DNA of 64,000 nt from an uncultured Lachnospiraceae bacterium. GTDB taxonomy: Bacteria > Bacillota > Clostridia > Lachnospirales > Lachnospiraceae. The notes beneath the pieces are model-generated. The model searched no databases. It saw nothing but the letters and a program-made list of their open reading frames with translations, and was not told the origin of the DNA. Made by a program: the position numbers and the translations under genes. The stretch is from contig CACZIO010000004.1 of the NCBI GenBank assembly GCA_902781215.1, positions 89,513-153,512 of the forward strand, read 5' to 3'. Position 1 is the first letter of the stretch; each line of letters opens with the position of its first letter. Positions 7,836 through 17,800 of the stretch are shown here, piece by piece.

Positions 7836-9986
7836 TTATAAATCCTCCATTTCTATATCGATCGCCCAGACTGTATCTTCTTCGTCATACATGAAAGTTA
7901 TCCAGTAATGCCCCAATGAATAGTCGACATAGCCTTTTCCCTCTTCGCTCGGTTTTCCGAATGTTTTTTTTACTTTTTCTAAAGTGTCCCCGGTACATAT
8001 ATCGCCGACAGAAAGAATGTCCTTCCTCTTTCCGGCTTCAGCAAAATAATCCATATATTCCAGCCCATAAACCTCACATTCTTCTGCATGTCTGGTTTCT
8101 TCAGAATCAAAATTATCTAAATTGATCATAAAATCAATATCGCTGCCGGCATCGAGATATACATGATCCAGAGATTTCTTATTCACTGTTTTTCCCTGAT
8201 CGTCGCTTTGCAGTTCCATGCCGGTTTCATCCAGGATTTCCTGTAATGTCGTTTTCTGGAAATCGATCTTCAAGTCACCGACATATACAGGAATATCTTC
8301 TCCATCAGCATTTGAACCTGCTTCCGAGGCATCCTCAACTTCACTATTCCCAGTGTCAGAGCTTTCTTCACTCTCCTCATTGTCTTCGCCAGAATCCTGC
8401 CCGGAATCGCTGCTTTCCTGCGGATTTTCCACGTAGATTTCTAAGAGAGACACCATCTCGTCTATGTCCGCTTCATATGCATTGTTATTATTGAAGCGAA
8501 GATGAAGTTCGCGTTCTACAGGTTCAGCAAACTCTTTTTCATTGGTCAGTTTCTCTGTTTCTTCGATGTACATCTCATAGTATCTGTCCATATACTGTCC
8601 AAAAGAAGAAATTGAATCCGCCTCTTTTTGAATCCCTTCCTCGATTGCTTTATCTACCTTGTCCAGTGAAAGAGGGGTCAGGCTGATTTTCGCCGTATAT
8701 TCCTCTTCGTCACCCTCAATCCCCAGGACCTTATATTCTGTACCATGCAGCAGATCTCTTTCTGATTTTGATAAGCCTTTTGCCAGTTCCTCGGACATGG
8801 AATAGGATTCATCTATTTCATTTTCGCGCAGTTCTTCTTCTATACGCTCATCCATAGTTTCCTTTAATCGTTCCGGGGAAAACACCATATCAAAGTAATC
8901 ACATATTTCATCCTCTGTTGCAAAAGAGATCTCAGCCAGCTCCGCGTACTTTTCGTTATATATGGCTCCAAGAATTGTTTCTACAACTTTTTTTGCTTTC
9001 TCCTTTGTCCAGTGCCTGTCCCACAGGTAAATACTGTCATGAATACGATTCAGATCATCCTCAGAAAACGCATATTCACCATCATCACCCTTTGTTATAT
9101 GCATCGTGTATTCTTTAGGGTCTCCATAAACAGGGGTTTCCGCCAGTTTCTCCATAATCTCCAGTTCATGCGTATAAAACCTCTCATTTAATTCCGCATC
9201 AGATATTTCATCATTCAGCTGAAGATCCAGCAGTACAAATTCACCGTTTACAAGAGACACGATCGGTTCAACTGAGACCGGTACTTCAAACCCATCGTCC
9301 GTTTTTTTCGCATCTCCGACCGTATAATGTGATTTTTTCTCAAGGCCTATGTAAAAATCCGCATATCTTGCTTTTAATTCGTCGGTGACTGGAACTCCGC
9401 TTTTAAACTGTGTGGCAATAGACTCCTCTCTCCACTTTTCATTCTGCGCGGCAAGCTCCTCCTCCGTCACATTCTGGTCCACCTTTGCAAAGTTCTCAGT
9501 ATCTCCCTTGAAATAGTAGTCCAGGTATGCCTGCGTTGCCTCCTCCGCATCTTCTGTCGACCAACCGGAGGGCATCAAAAAAAATGCAGCCGCAAGTACT
9601 GCCACAACGATTCCGGCAATGATTGCCCCTACAGGCTTTGATTTCTTTTTACTGTCTTTGATATTTACAGTCTCTTGAAAAGCCGCCTCAAAGGCAGCGT
9701 CCTGCATCCCCGGTTCGCCAACTTTGGAAGATCCATCCGTCGCCATGTGGGGTGAATTCAACGTCTGAGTACCTTCCTGTCCCAATGTATGCTGCTCTGC
9801 ATGAGAATGATAGGATTCATCCAGATACCCCTGCTTTTTCTTCTCCCCGGAAGAGCTGTTCAATGATCCCTGCTGGTTTTCCCTGTCTGACTGCCCCCCG
9901 GGCATCATCATCTGAGGCGCGCCGCAATGCTCACAGAACTTCGCTCCTTCCGGAAGCTGTTTTCCGCAGTTCTTACAAAACAACAT
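7836..9986 (-). CDS. Large zinc-ribbon membrane protein with kinase-like C-terminal sensor domain
   Basis: 716 residues. Zinc ribbon at 1-21 (CKNCGKQLPEGAKFCEHCG), a polar linker, one membrane span near 118-140, then a large outside region. The outside part seems to hold two related alpha/beta units: AYLDYYFKGDTENF near 150 and ETILGAIYNEKYAELA near 335, resembling DUF5105-type lipoprotein folds. An acidic linker leads to a C-terminal domain (about 570-716). That domain matches the extracellular end of the kinase at 2581: VNKKSLDHVYLDAG against VNQNDMDYVFLSTG, and a shared fGkP/fGrP turn. Likely a non-kinase partner sharing the same extracellular ligand or surface. GGAGA lies about 10 bases before the ATG. 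Confidence 0.78.
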   Translation of the reverse strand: MLFCKNCGKQLPEGAKFCEHCGAPQMMMPGGQSDRENQQGSLNSSSGEKKKQGYLDESYHSHAEQHTLGQEGTQTLNSPHMATDGSSKVGEPGMQDAAFEAAFQETVNIKDSKKKSKPVGAIIAGIVVAVLAAAFFLMPSGWSTEDAEEATQAYLDYYFKGDTENFAKVDQNVTEEELAAQNEKWREESIATQFKSGVPVTDELKARYADFYIGLEKKSHYTVGDAKKTDDGFEVPVSVEPIVSLVNGEFVLLDLQLNDEISDAELNERFYTHELEIMEKLAETPVYGDPKEYTMHITKGDDGEYAFSEDDLNRIHDSIYLWDRHWTKEKAKKVVETILGAIYNEKYAELAEISFATEDEICDYFDMVFSPERLKETMDERIEEELRENEIDESYSMSEELAKGLSKSERDLLHGTEYKVLGIEGDEEEYTAKISLTPLSLDKVDKAIEEGIQKEADSISSFGQYMDRYYEMYIEETEKLTNEKEFAEPVERELHLRFNNNNAYEADIDEMVSLLEIYVENPQESSDSGQDSGEDNEESEESSDTGNSEVEDASEAGSNADGEDIPVYVGDLKIDFQKTTLQEILDETGMELQSDDQGKTVNKKSLDHVYLDAGSDIDFMINLDNFDSEETRHAEECEVYGLEYMDYFAEAGKRKDILSVGDICTGDTLEKVKKTFGKPSEEGKGYVDYSLGHYWITFMYDEEDTVWAIDIEMEDL

Positions 9987-10047
9987 TTTTATTATCTCCT
10001 TCTGAAAACGCCCTGTTCTTTTGACTATATTTATGCGCTTTTTCAGT

Positions 10048-10488
10048 CTATAAAACAGCCGTGTCAGCGTTGCTCCAATCCGCTCCGGAGATGGGAATCA
10101 GCAGCTCATACGGCTGAAGATTTTCAAAATGGCTTGTTCCAAACTCAGTCCTCGGCACAACGGCATATTCCCCGTCAAAAATGTCACGGGCCTGCCGTTC
10201 GGCCTTTCTGTACAGATCAAGCACTTGACCCAATGTTTCACAGGCCCTGTCCAGAGAGCGGGCTTCCCGTTCGAGAATTTCTGCCGCCTGACGCAGAGCC
10301 CCGCCTGCCGGGAGATGTTCAAATTCTTCTCCCGAGCCAATCTGCTTCTGTTGCTGTGCGGAAGTATATATTCTCCGGCTCTCGTCCATTAAGAAGACGA
10401 TCTGCTGCTGCAATGCCAAAGTCATTGCAGCATGGTGTGCAAATTCCTGAGATGCCGCCTCCATGATTCGTAAATCGATTTGTCCCAT
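10048..10488 (-). CDS. Helical T7SS-associated small protein, unknown
   Basis: 146 residues, largely helical: residues 1-110 look like a long hairpin (MEAASQEFAHHAAMTLALQQ ... ALRQAAEILEREARSLDRA), followed by a non-helical tail. There is no clear W-x-G turn. The position directly after the WXG-like genes 10580-11344 and the helical character suggest a T7SS substrate or secretion chaperone. The ribosome site is weak (GAAGGG about 12 bases upstream). No family recognised. Confidence 0.6.
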   Translation of the reverse strand: MGQIDLRIMEAASQEFAHHAAMTLALQQQIVFLMDESRRIYTSAQQQKQIGSGEEFEHLPAGGALRQAAEILEREARSLDRACETLGQVLDLYRKAERQARDIFDGEYAVVPRTEFGTSHFENLQPYELLIPISGADWSNADTAVL

Positions 10489-10579
10489 TTTTATCTCTGC
10501 CCTTCAATCGTCTCTGCATATTTCCGTGGATAACAGATACCGCTCACGCAGTCTTGATTGACAAACCACCTGCATCTGA

Positions 10580-10837
10580 TCAACCACGCCCGGTGCGCAC
10601 GATGTCATTCAAAGAAGACATACCGGCAGCAGCTTCCCTGATGAGTCTTTGTGCCTCGGCCAGGTTCTGAAAATGCATCTCCATACGGACCCGGAATAAT
10701 TGTGATGCCTCATCTCCAGTCCAGCTGCTGCGGAGCATATCTATCGTATCTCCTACAGGATTCAATACTTCAGTCCTGAGCCTGTCAGCGGTCTCCATAC
10801 ATTTTTCGTCCGGCAGACAATTTCTTCCTGCGGTCAT
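10580..10837 (-). CDS. WXG100-like protein
   Basis: 85 residues: two helices joined by SSWTGDEASQLF, a clear W-x-G turn near residue 39 with a following aromatic. Its ATG overlaps the stop of the preceding gene by four bases (ATGA), so the two are co-translated and may form a heterodimer, as ESAT-6/CFP-10-type pairs do. It sits close downstream of the EsaB-like gene in the core of the secretion operon, so it may be a structural or general substrate rather than toxin-specific. Confidence 0.78.
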   Translation of the reverse strand: MTAGRNCLPDEKCMETADRLRTEVLNPVGDTIDMLRSSWTGDEASQLFRVRMEMHFQNLAEAQRLIREAAAGMSSLNDIVRTGRG

Positions 10838-11049
10838 ATTGATTCTGCCCCTCCCCCGCCTAAATTTTCCTCACTCAAGTGCTCCAACACTTCCGCCGCC
10901 TCTGTATAGAGGTTGTTTTCCCTCTCGGCGAAAACTTCCGCGGCGCTTCCTGTCCAGGAGGACAACCTTCCGTTTTTCTGCTGTAATGTCCGGTGCAGTT
11001 GACCGAATAAAAAACCAAGCTTATCTGCTGTATCACTCATTTTTCGCAT
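10834..11049 (-). CDS. Short WXG100-like protein
   Basis: 71 residues from the ATG at 11049, with the turn SSWTGSAAEVF at about residue 31. GAGGGTGG precedes that ATG by 6 bases. The frame is open further upstream to 11157, but that would overlap the neighbouring gene by nearly 70 bases. The SSWTG turn is nearly identical to that of the next gene, so the pair may be duplicates that dimerise. Shorter than the usual 95-100 residues of WXG100 proteins. The start is moderately certain. Confidence 0.68.
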   Translation of the reverse strand: MRKMSDTADKLGFLFGQLHRTLQQKNGRLSSWTGSAAEVFAERENNLYTEAAEVLEHLSEENLGGGGAESI

Positions 11050-11089
11050 CAGCTGCCACCCTCTGCCTTTTTTTCGAATTCTTGTATCA

Positions 11090-11344
11090 TCAGATTTTCT
11101 CTGCAATTGTTTCCACAGCCGCCGCTTCCGCCGTCCCATATACATTTGCGGCTGCATACAAGTCGTTCAGCAGGTTTTCATATCCCCGGCTGATCCGTTC
11201 CAGTTCCCGAATATGGCGCTGCCATTCCATCGTCTGTCCATTCATGGATATGCGCAGTTCCTGCCGGATCTCCTGCAGGATTTTCACTGCCTCTGCCGCC
11301 ACATTCTTCATGTCATGAACATCATACGATAAACGTTCTTCCAT
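11090..11344 (-). CDS. Small helical protein of the WXG-like cluster
   Basis: 84 residues from the ATG at 11344, with AGGAGA 7 bases upstream; upstream in-frame codons to 11392 lack a ribosome site. The sequence is a helical hairpin (DVHDMKNVAAEAVKILQEIR ... ELERISRGYENLLNDLYAAA) without a W-x-G turn; the turn region reads MNGQTMEWQ. First of four small helical genes after the EsaB-like gene. Probably another T7SS substrate or partner. Confidence 0.65.
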   Translation of the reverse strand: MEERLSYDVHDMKNVAAEAVKILQEIRQELRISMNGQTMEWQRHIRELERISRGYENLLNDLYAAANVYGTAEAAAVETIAEKI

Positions 11345-11406
11345 CGCTGGTCTCCTAAATCTAAAGCCAGGGCATAATCCGCCTCTGTTCACCTGCCACC
11401 TGTGAT

Positions 11407-11655
11407 TTACGCCATCAGAAGTTCACTCCCTGTCTCCAGACCGTTCTCCAGAGCGGTTCCCTCCCTGCGCAGCATCAGATTGCGCTTTTTATCCCAGAGG
11501 ATCAACCGGTGCTCCTGTCCGTTCATTCTGCACTGCTGCCTGCGGCAGATCATCTCCGCAATCTCTTCCTGTGCCTCATACAAAGGGACGTTTTCATCGA
11601 TCTGGAAGTCATAGTCCTTCCCCATGATCGGTATTTCCACATTAATGATGATCAT
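11407..11655 (-). CDS. EsaB/YukD-like ubiquitin-fold protein of T7SS
   Basis: 82 residues with a beta-grasp pattern: INVEIPIMGKDYDFQID, a helix (PLYEAQEEIAEMICRRQ), then HRLILWDKKRNLML and the ending GTALENGLETGSELLMA, matching the L-x-x-x-G-[IL]-x-x-G-x-x-L ending of YukD/EsaB. In T7SSb systems this small cytosolic protein is a conserved core or regulatory component. AGGGGG lies about 8 bases before the ATG. It sits between the WXG-like genes and the EssC gene block, the expected neighbourhood. Fold call is strong by pattern and context. Confidence 0.78.
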   Translation of the reverse strand: MIIINVEIPIMGKDYDFQIDENVPLYEAQEEIAEMICRRQQCRMNGQEHRLILWDKKRNLMLRREGTALENGLETGSELLMA

Positions 11656-11679
11656 ATCTTTTCCCCCTGCGTTCTCTCC

Positions 11680-12381
11680 CTACAGAATTGCCTCAAGTGA
11701 CGGATAGTCCGTCTCCTCATGACTATTGCCCCCGGTTGTTCCTTCGCCGCCACTGTCATCTGCGGGCTTCCTGATCTGTTCCTGCTCCTTATCGGGGAAC
11801 TGCTCGTCAGAAAGGCCAGCTCCAGCACCGGATAACCGTTCTTTAGAGTTTTTATCTATTTCCTCTTGCTCGCGTTCTTCCTTCCAGGAGAGAAATGTCC
11901 GCGTATCCATTGCCCTGAGCCGGATACTTTCGTGGCGTGTCCAGTCCCTCTCGGCAACAAGATAATAATCCGGAAGCGTATAACAGAAATACTCCTTCCC
12001 GTTGTAGAGCTCCTCCTGAAAGCCAGGCAAGGCCTCTCCAGGCCGGAAAACAAAGGTCCCTGCAGGTGCCCCCATCGCCAGGATCATTCGCTGCAAATCA
12101 GGTTTAAGATTGAAGAGATTGTTCTCTTCCTGCCTGATACCATGCCCCTCACCGCCATCGGTCAATGTGCCGGGGGCCTCATCCTGATCGTTCCCAAGTC
12201 CGGGCAGCGTCGTAAAGAATCCTCGCTTGGCCATATGATGCATGGCCCGCAGGATTTCCTTCTCGGTATACTCCTTTTCCGGCATATAGATTCCTTCGCA
12301 GGTCCGGAAGCCCTGACTATAGAGGAGAATTCTGATCTCATCGAATGTTAAGATGATTGATTTGTCCGCAGATCCACACAT
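11680..12381 (-). CDS. Unknown protein of the T7SS core operon
   Basis: 233 residues, cytosolic. The N-terminal 50 residues (IILTFDEIRILLYSQGFRT, then EKEILRAMHHMAKRGFF) look like a small winged-helix or helical domain. The middle (about 95-150) looks like beta strands ending in YCYTLPDYYLVAERDW-type segments, and the last 70 residues are charged and disordered. No family recognised. AGAGG is 8 bases before the ATG. Position between the LytTR regulator and the EsaB-like gene suggests a dedicated substrate chaperone or adaptor, a role EspG plays in mycobacterial ESX; this is an inference from context only. Confidence 0.65.
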   Translation of the reverse strand: MCGSADKSIILTFDEIRILLYSQGFRTCEGIYMPEKEYTEKEILRAMHHMAKRGFFTTLPGLGNDQDEAPGTLTDGGEGHGIRQEENNLFNLKPDLQRMILAMGAPAGTFVFRPGEALPGFQEELYNGKEYFCYTLPDYYLVAERDWTRHESIRLRAMDTRTFLSWKEEREQEEIDKNSKERLSGAGAGLSDEQFPDKEQEQIRKPADDSGGEGTTGGNSHEETDYPSLEAIL

Positions 12382-12401
12382 GATGCCAACCTCTGACAGA
12401 T

Positions 12402-13121
12402 TTATATTCCCAAGAGCTCACGGATTGCCGGCTTACAGCTTCTGGACAGCGGGATTTCGATCCCGCCCTCCAGTTCCACGAGGTTCTGTGACAGGTACAC
12501 TCTTGTTATCTTCCTGCAGTTAACCAGAAAACTGCGATGGCAGCGGATAAAGGCATCGCCCAGCTGCTCCTCCATCTGGTCAAGTGTTCCATAGAAGGCA
12601 TACTCCTCATTCCCGGTGTTGCAGAACAGCTTCTTCTCGCGGGACTCAAAATAAGCAATGCGATCATACTCGATCAGTTCTCTGGATCCCCGGTTTTCCA
12701 GGACGAAAACATTGCGCTCATCCGCATTTAAAAACCGCTGCGCATAGGCACTGACTGCCTCGGAGAGAACCTCACGGATCTGTGTGCCATCCAGAGGGCG
12801 CAGCAGCAGGGATTCCGCTCCGATCGTAGGCCGCATATAGACCGTAGGTGAAGTCTTCATATCCGCTATGATGATCATATAGGTCTCCGATGAGCGGGCA
12901 CGGACCTGCTTTGCCATTTCCACAGCATCCTGCATGGTAATATCCATGCAGGCCAGCTGCAGGCGGGGATCCTGCTCAATAAGCGCTTTCAATTCCCGCT
13001 CATCCGCACATTCCAGCCATTTCCAATATTCTTCTGTATGGCGCGCCGCCTGCTCATGCGCTTCCAACGAGATGGCTCTGCGTTCCTTCGCATATCCATC
13101 CGCAATCAACATTGAGATCAT
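12402..13121 (-). CDS. LytTR-family response regulator
   Basis: 239 residues from the ATG at 13121 (GAAGGTG 5 bases upstream). The first 120 residues form a receiver-like domain (MISMLIADGYAKERRAI, then LACMDITM with a candidate phospho-aspartate). The last 100 residues are a LytTR DNA-binding domain: YDRIAYFESREKKLF, FIRCHRSFLVN and VELEGGIEIPLSRS. No cognate histidine kinase is visible, and the receiver is divergent, so it may be controlled by the Ser/Thr kinases or by binding instead. Likely controls transcription of this locus or of surface genes. Family call is firm. Confidence 0.85.
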   Translation of the reverse strand: MISMLIADGYAKERRAISLEAHEQAARHTEEYWKWLECADERELKALIEQDPRLQLACMDITMQDAVEMAKQVRARSSETYMIIIADMKTSPTVYMRPTIGAESLLLRPLDGTQIREVLSEAVSAYAQRFLNADERNVFVLENRGSRELIEYDRIAYFESREKKLFCNTGNEEYAFYGTLDQMEEQLGDAFIRCHRSFLVNCRKITRVYLSQNLVELEGGIEIPLSRSCKPAIRELLGI

Positions 13122-13187
13122 TTTCGCACCTTCACGCTGCAATCCGTTTTCTGTCTTGATTGGCAGTTTCTTGTCTCACCCTTCCCT

Positions 13188-14762
13188 TTAGGTATATCTT
13201 TCGAAGACAGGCTGATCCTTCGGATGGGAGATGCTATAAGACACACACAGTGTACGTGTTTCTCCCGCACCGATCACCATTTTCCAGCTAAGTTCGCCCG
13301 TATTCTGGTTCAGCTCAGCTCCCGCCAGGTTAATTGGCTCGACACTGATGGCACTATTGCGTGAGACAGGAATCTGGTCATAAACCCGAAATCTCATTTC
13401 GTATGGCTTGTCATTTTTAATCTGGATTTCGAATGCGTATTCTTTTCGAACCTGTCCCGTCAGGAGTTTTTTGGATGTATTCTGACGTATAAGCTTATAC
13501 TGCACAGAAACCTGTCCATCCCGTCCCAGGGGTATCGTCACTTCCGGTTCTACACTCTTCTCCCCAAGTTGGACTTCTCCAACATAATTGTTTTCCAGGT
13601 AAACAGATGCCTTTCCGGAAAATGTTTCTGATATATCTTCTCCTTGAACAATAGCAGCAAGGTAAACTTCAGGTCTCAGGCGCGGAACTGCGTCACATAC
13701 ATAGGCTGCTTCCATTGGATAAGACCGGATATTCACAAGATTTCCGCTTTTTCCATTATCTATGTCCCATTTTTCGCTCAGAACATATTCCATCATGGTC
13801 GGTTGCATGTTTGCTTTGTTTTCTTTCAATTGCAGCGGTTCTAACATTTCATCCGGGCTGCTTTCCATGGCACCCAGAAATGTTGTTGTTTCCGTGTTCC
13901 CTTTAGCGTTTGTATGCAATACAGTCGTCCCCATGACGTTTCCTGAATAACGAAACTCATTATAAGCATTTACATAAAGATAACGTGGCCTTTGCACTGG
14001 CCGTTCATTGGTCATATTCGGATTACCCGAATAAAGCCGCAAAGCAATATTCTCCCAATTATCCTCTGTTTCCTGTGTTACAATCCCTCTCATTTTTACA
14101 GTCATCGGCTGATCCATCGCCTGCACGGAGATTTCAAATCTTGGCTGCCAGGAAGCCTTTGGTTCATAATAGGAAACGGTGAATTCGTACTCTCCTTCCA
14201 GCTCAGCCCACAAGTCAGCTACTATATAACGTTTATCATTATCATGATTCTCTGCTTCTTCCACTTCCCGACGTTTTTCTTCAAGTAACTCTTTCTGCAA
14301 ACGCAGGTCATCCATCTTTTTGTACAAAGAATCTTTTTTTTCCTGTATTTTCTCCAGAAACTGAATCATCTCATTTGCTGAAAGATTGTGCGCTTTCGTG
14401 ATATCGGCATTCTTTTCCCACATTGTGAGATGCTCTTGCACATAGGAATACTCTCTGTCCAACGTATTCATCTGCTTGATCATCTTCTGGATATCGAGAC
14501 CTTGTTTCAGACCAGATCCCCGGCCAGACGATATTCCATCATCTTTTATTTCTCTTATGGATCTGACACAAGTACTTCTAGCAGTGACATTTCCTGCAAA
14601 GCGGAGGCAAATACTATCATTTTCCATAGAAGATGAGCAGCCATCTATATAAACAACATTTCTGCCCTGTTTGAGACAGGCACGCCCATGACGTGATACA
14701 ACCGCACCGCGCAGATAGATATCCGCTGCTGTTATCTTTGTTTTTAGTTGTGCAATATTCAT
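13188..14762 (-). CDS. DUF4139 (mucoidy inhibitor A-like) protein
   Basis: 524 residues. N-terminal strand-rich segment with short CSSSM motif, a coiled coil (about 125-175: LSANEMIQFLEKIQEKKDSL ... LEEKRREVEEAEN), then the DUF4139 core with YYEPKASWQPRFEI, GIVTQETEDNWENI and LRLYSGNP. The C-terminal part is beta-rich (VYDQIPVSRNSAI, TGELSWKM). Family members are generally annotated as outside or adhesion-linked, but this one has no signal peptide. GAGGG is 5 bases before the ATG. Lying between EssC and the regulator, it may be an assembly component of the machine; no function is established. Confidence 0.78.
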   Translation of the reverse strand: MNIAQLKTKITAADIYLRGAVVSRHGRACLKQGRNVVYIDGCSSSMENDSICLRFAGNVTARSTCVRSIREIKDDGISSGRGSGLKQGLDIQKMIKQMNTLDREYSYVQEHLTMWEKNADITKAHNLSANEMIQFLEKIQEKKDSLYKKMDDLRLQKELLEEKRREVEEAENHDNDKRYIVADLWAELEGEYEFTVSYYEPKASWQPRFEISVQAMDQPMTVKMRGIVTQETEDNWENIALRLYSGNPNMTNERPVQRPRYLYVNAYNEFRYSGNVMGTTVLHTNAKGNTETTTFLGAMESSPDEMLEPLQLKENKANMQPTMMEYVLSEKWDIDNGKSGNLVNIRSYPMEAAYVCDAVPRLRPEVYLAAIVQGEDISETFSGKASVYLENNYVGEVQLGEKSVEPEVTIPLGRDGQVSVQYKLIRQNTSKKLLTGQVRKEYAFEIQIKNDKPYEMRFRVYDQIPVSRNSAISVEPINLAGAELNQNTGELSWKMVIGAGETRTLCVSYSISHPKDQPVFERYT

Positions 14763-14801
14763 AAGTACCCTCGAATGATCATCATCAGTCTTTCACAGTT
14801 T

Positions 14802-17800
14802 TCACTTCGCCAGCGGAACAACGACATCGATCCCGACGCCTTCCTCTTCATCCGATGCCATGTAGCCGAAGCCCTTCTTCTGAGCCCTGGACTGCTGGTT
14901 GTACGGTACATTCTGGAAGCTGAAGATCTTCTGGCCCTGAAGGTTGCCGCCCAGGTGGATTCCCTTTTTATAGGAACTGAAATGGTTGTATGCACGGTAG
15001 CCGCGAAGGGCCATGTCATCTTCAACCCGCAGGCAGGCAAAGAAGAAGATGTTATGCAGGGAACCCTTCTCCATAATGTTTTCCAGGAATCCCGACACGT
15101 CGCCCGCCCCCTGGTCGCGCTTGTAGACCATGGTCATAAAATCATTCATATCCGCAATGAACAGATAGATCGGCGGTTCCTGCATCATTCTGCGCGCAAC
15201 GTCATCTTCATCCATTCCCTGTTCGATGAGACCGCGCTTGATCTTGTTGCGGCGGGCAAACTCCGGGAGCAGCTCACTGAAATATTCATAGATCTCCTTC
15301 GAATCAGAAACATAACGGGCGCCGATTGCCATCGCGGGCTTCTCGAAATCCGTGAAGGACCCGGTCTTCTTCTCAAATATGACGATTTGTGCGGCCCTGG
15401 TTCCTGCTTCCGCAGCATCTGCACCTGCGGTCTGCAGATTTCCGTCTGGCTGTGCCGCCGCTGCCGCATGCAGCAGCAGGCGCATCAGGTTGGTCTTACC
15501 TGTCCTGGCACGACCTGTGATCATAAAGCAATATGTGTGGCGCAGGGAGACTGACGCAATAGAGGCATCCTGGGCAAAGTAGCCGAACGGCAGTCTTCCC
15601 GGATCCTGCAGGGCCTGGCGGTAGCGGTAATCCTCCTTAAGGATCCGGAGCGTCGGATTTTCCGGAATCTCCGGGATCCTGCGGGCAGGTTCTCCCTTCC
15701 AGGCTGCTTTCATCCTGTCACAGACGGCGGCGATCTTCTGGCCTCGGGAGAAATCATCCTCCGCCTCAATGCAGAGGGCTGTCTGGAATTCCAGAGGACG
15801 GTCGTCAATGACTGCAATCCCCCTTCCCTTGACATTGGTCTCCGGGATCAGCTGCAGATGGGTGCGCCGAATGATCTCCATATACTTGAACTTATCCGGC
15901 TGCTCCAGGGAGACGATCGATCGAAGATTGTCACCGATTCTGGACGGAATATCGTTTATGCCAAAGCCTGCACCGGATACGACCATGTAGATACCGTATC
16001 CGACACCCTCGCGGGAAAGTCTGAGCAGAACATCGTCATATTTATCATTCGTTTTTGTGCGGAAGCCGGCAAAGTTATCGATCACGACCAGGATGGCAGG
16101 AAGCTTCATTCCATAGGCCTGGACATACTGGGAAAAGTTACCGCCCTGCAGGGCTGTGCGCCGCTCGTCCATAAGTGTGCTCAGCATATGGAAAAACTTT
16201 TCCTGGCGGTCCTCCTGTACCTCTGTCACAATACCGCCGACATGGGGTGCATTCGCGAAACATCCCAGCAGATTGCTGGAGAAATCCAGCAGATACAGCT
16301 GAAGGGCCTGCGGTGAGTATCGGCTGATCAGGCCGAAGATCATGGTCTGCAGGAAGGTACTCTTACCGCTGACGACCTGGCCGCATAATGCCATATGGCC
16401 CCCGTCGGAAAAACTGATGTGCATCGGGCGCTGTGCCTGCTGCTCGGGGTCGTCATACAGACCGATCACCGTTTCCAGCGACCATTTTCCGGGATGACAG
16501 CGAACTCTGTCTCCCTCCCTGAACTGATTTTCCTCAGGGAGTATTTCACCCGCCGAAGCCGGCCATGTCCGGCCATCGAAACACAGGTCTGCATAACCGG
16601 GATCCGTCAGCGCCTCCATCTCGTTCAGGTTCTGCAGATACAGTGTCTGGGGCAGGACAGGAAGCCAGAGTTGATCACTCTGCCGATAGCCGGCCCTTTT
16701 GACAAGCTGGGAAAGGTATTCGATCACAGCATCCAGCTGCGTCTTCTCCTTGACCGCAGATTTGGCCGGTGCGCCAACCGTTGCTGTCAGGTTGGAGACC
16801 CCCGCAGGGCCGGCTTCTGTTCCCCCGGCCGCCCCGGTCTGTCCGGCTGCTGTAGCGTTATCTGTCACCACAATGCGTTTTTTGCGGGCTCCGACCAGGT
16901 CAGCCCTGCCGGTCCGTCCGATCATGGAAGCCGCCGCACTGCTCTTGCCCTCTCCCTCCGTATAAACGGCGCCGCTGTATCCCGACTGGAACAGTTCAAA
17001 GATTTCATCATTGCCGACCTGCAGAAAGCAGCGTCCGGCCTGGGTAAGGAAGGCGGCATCGGGACGGTGGAGCATATCCATGGAATCCTGCCGGTCCTGT
17101 ACACGCAGACACAGACGGAATTTTGAGTTGGACCAGATGTTGTCGTCCACGGTACCGCTTGGTTTCTGTGTCGCCAGGATCAGATGCACGCCAAGGGAAC
17201 GTCCCACCTGGGCGACGCTGATCAGTTCCTGCATGAACTCAGGCTCCTCCCGCTTCAGTTCCGCAAATTCGTCGATGATGATGAACAGATGCGGGACAGG
17301 AATGGAAGCCTCGTGGCTCTTGTATAACCGTGTGTACAGATTGATATTATTGACACCGTTTTCCGCGAAGATACGCTGTCTGCGCATATTTTCGCTCTTG
17401 ATGCTGATCATGGCGCGGCGGACCTGGTTGCCGGAGAGGTTGGAGATCTGTCCCGCCAGATGAGGGAGACCCGAAAACAGGTTGGCCATTCCGCCGCCCT
17501 TGAAGTCGATGATAAAGAAGCTGACATCCTCCGGGCTGAAATTGATCGCTAGCGAGAGGATATAAGTCTGCAGTGTCTCGGATTTTCCGGATCCTGTCGT
17601 GCCGGCGATCAGGCCGTGCGGTCCGTGAAACTTTTCGTGAATATCGAGATAACAGTCCGCCCCTCCCGCCTTGCGGCCGACCAGTGCCTTCATGCTGTTA
17701 TAGTTTCTGTTTTTGCGCCAGCGGTCCAGCACATTGAATTCCTGCAGTGTGTTGACCCCGTACATCTCAAAGAAGCTGATGCCGGACGGGATCTCACTGT

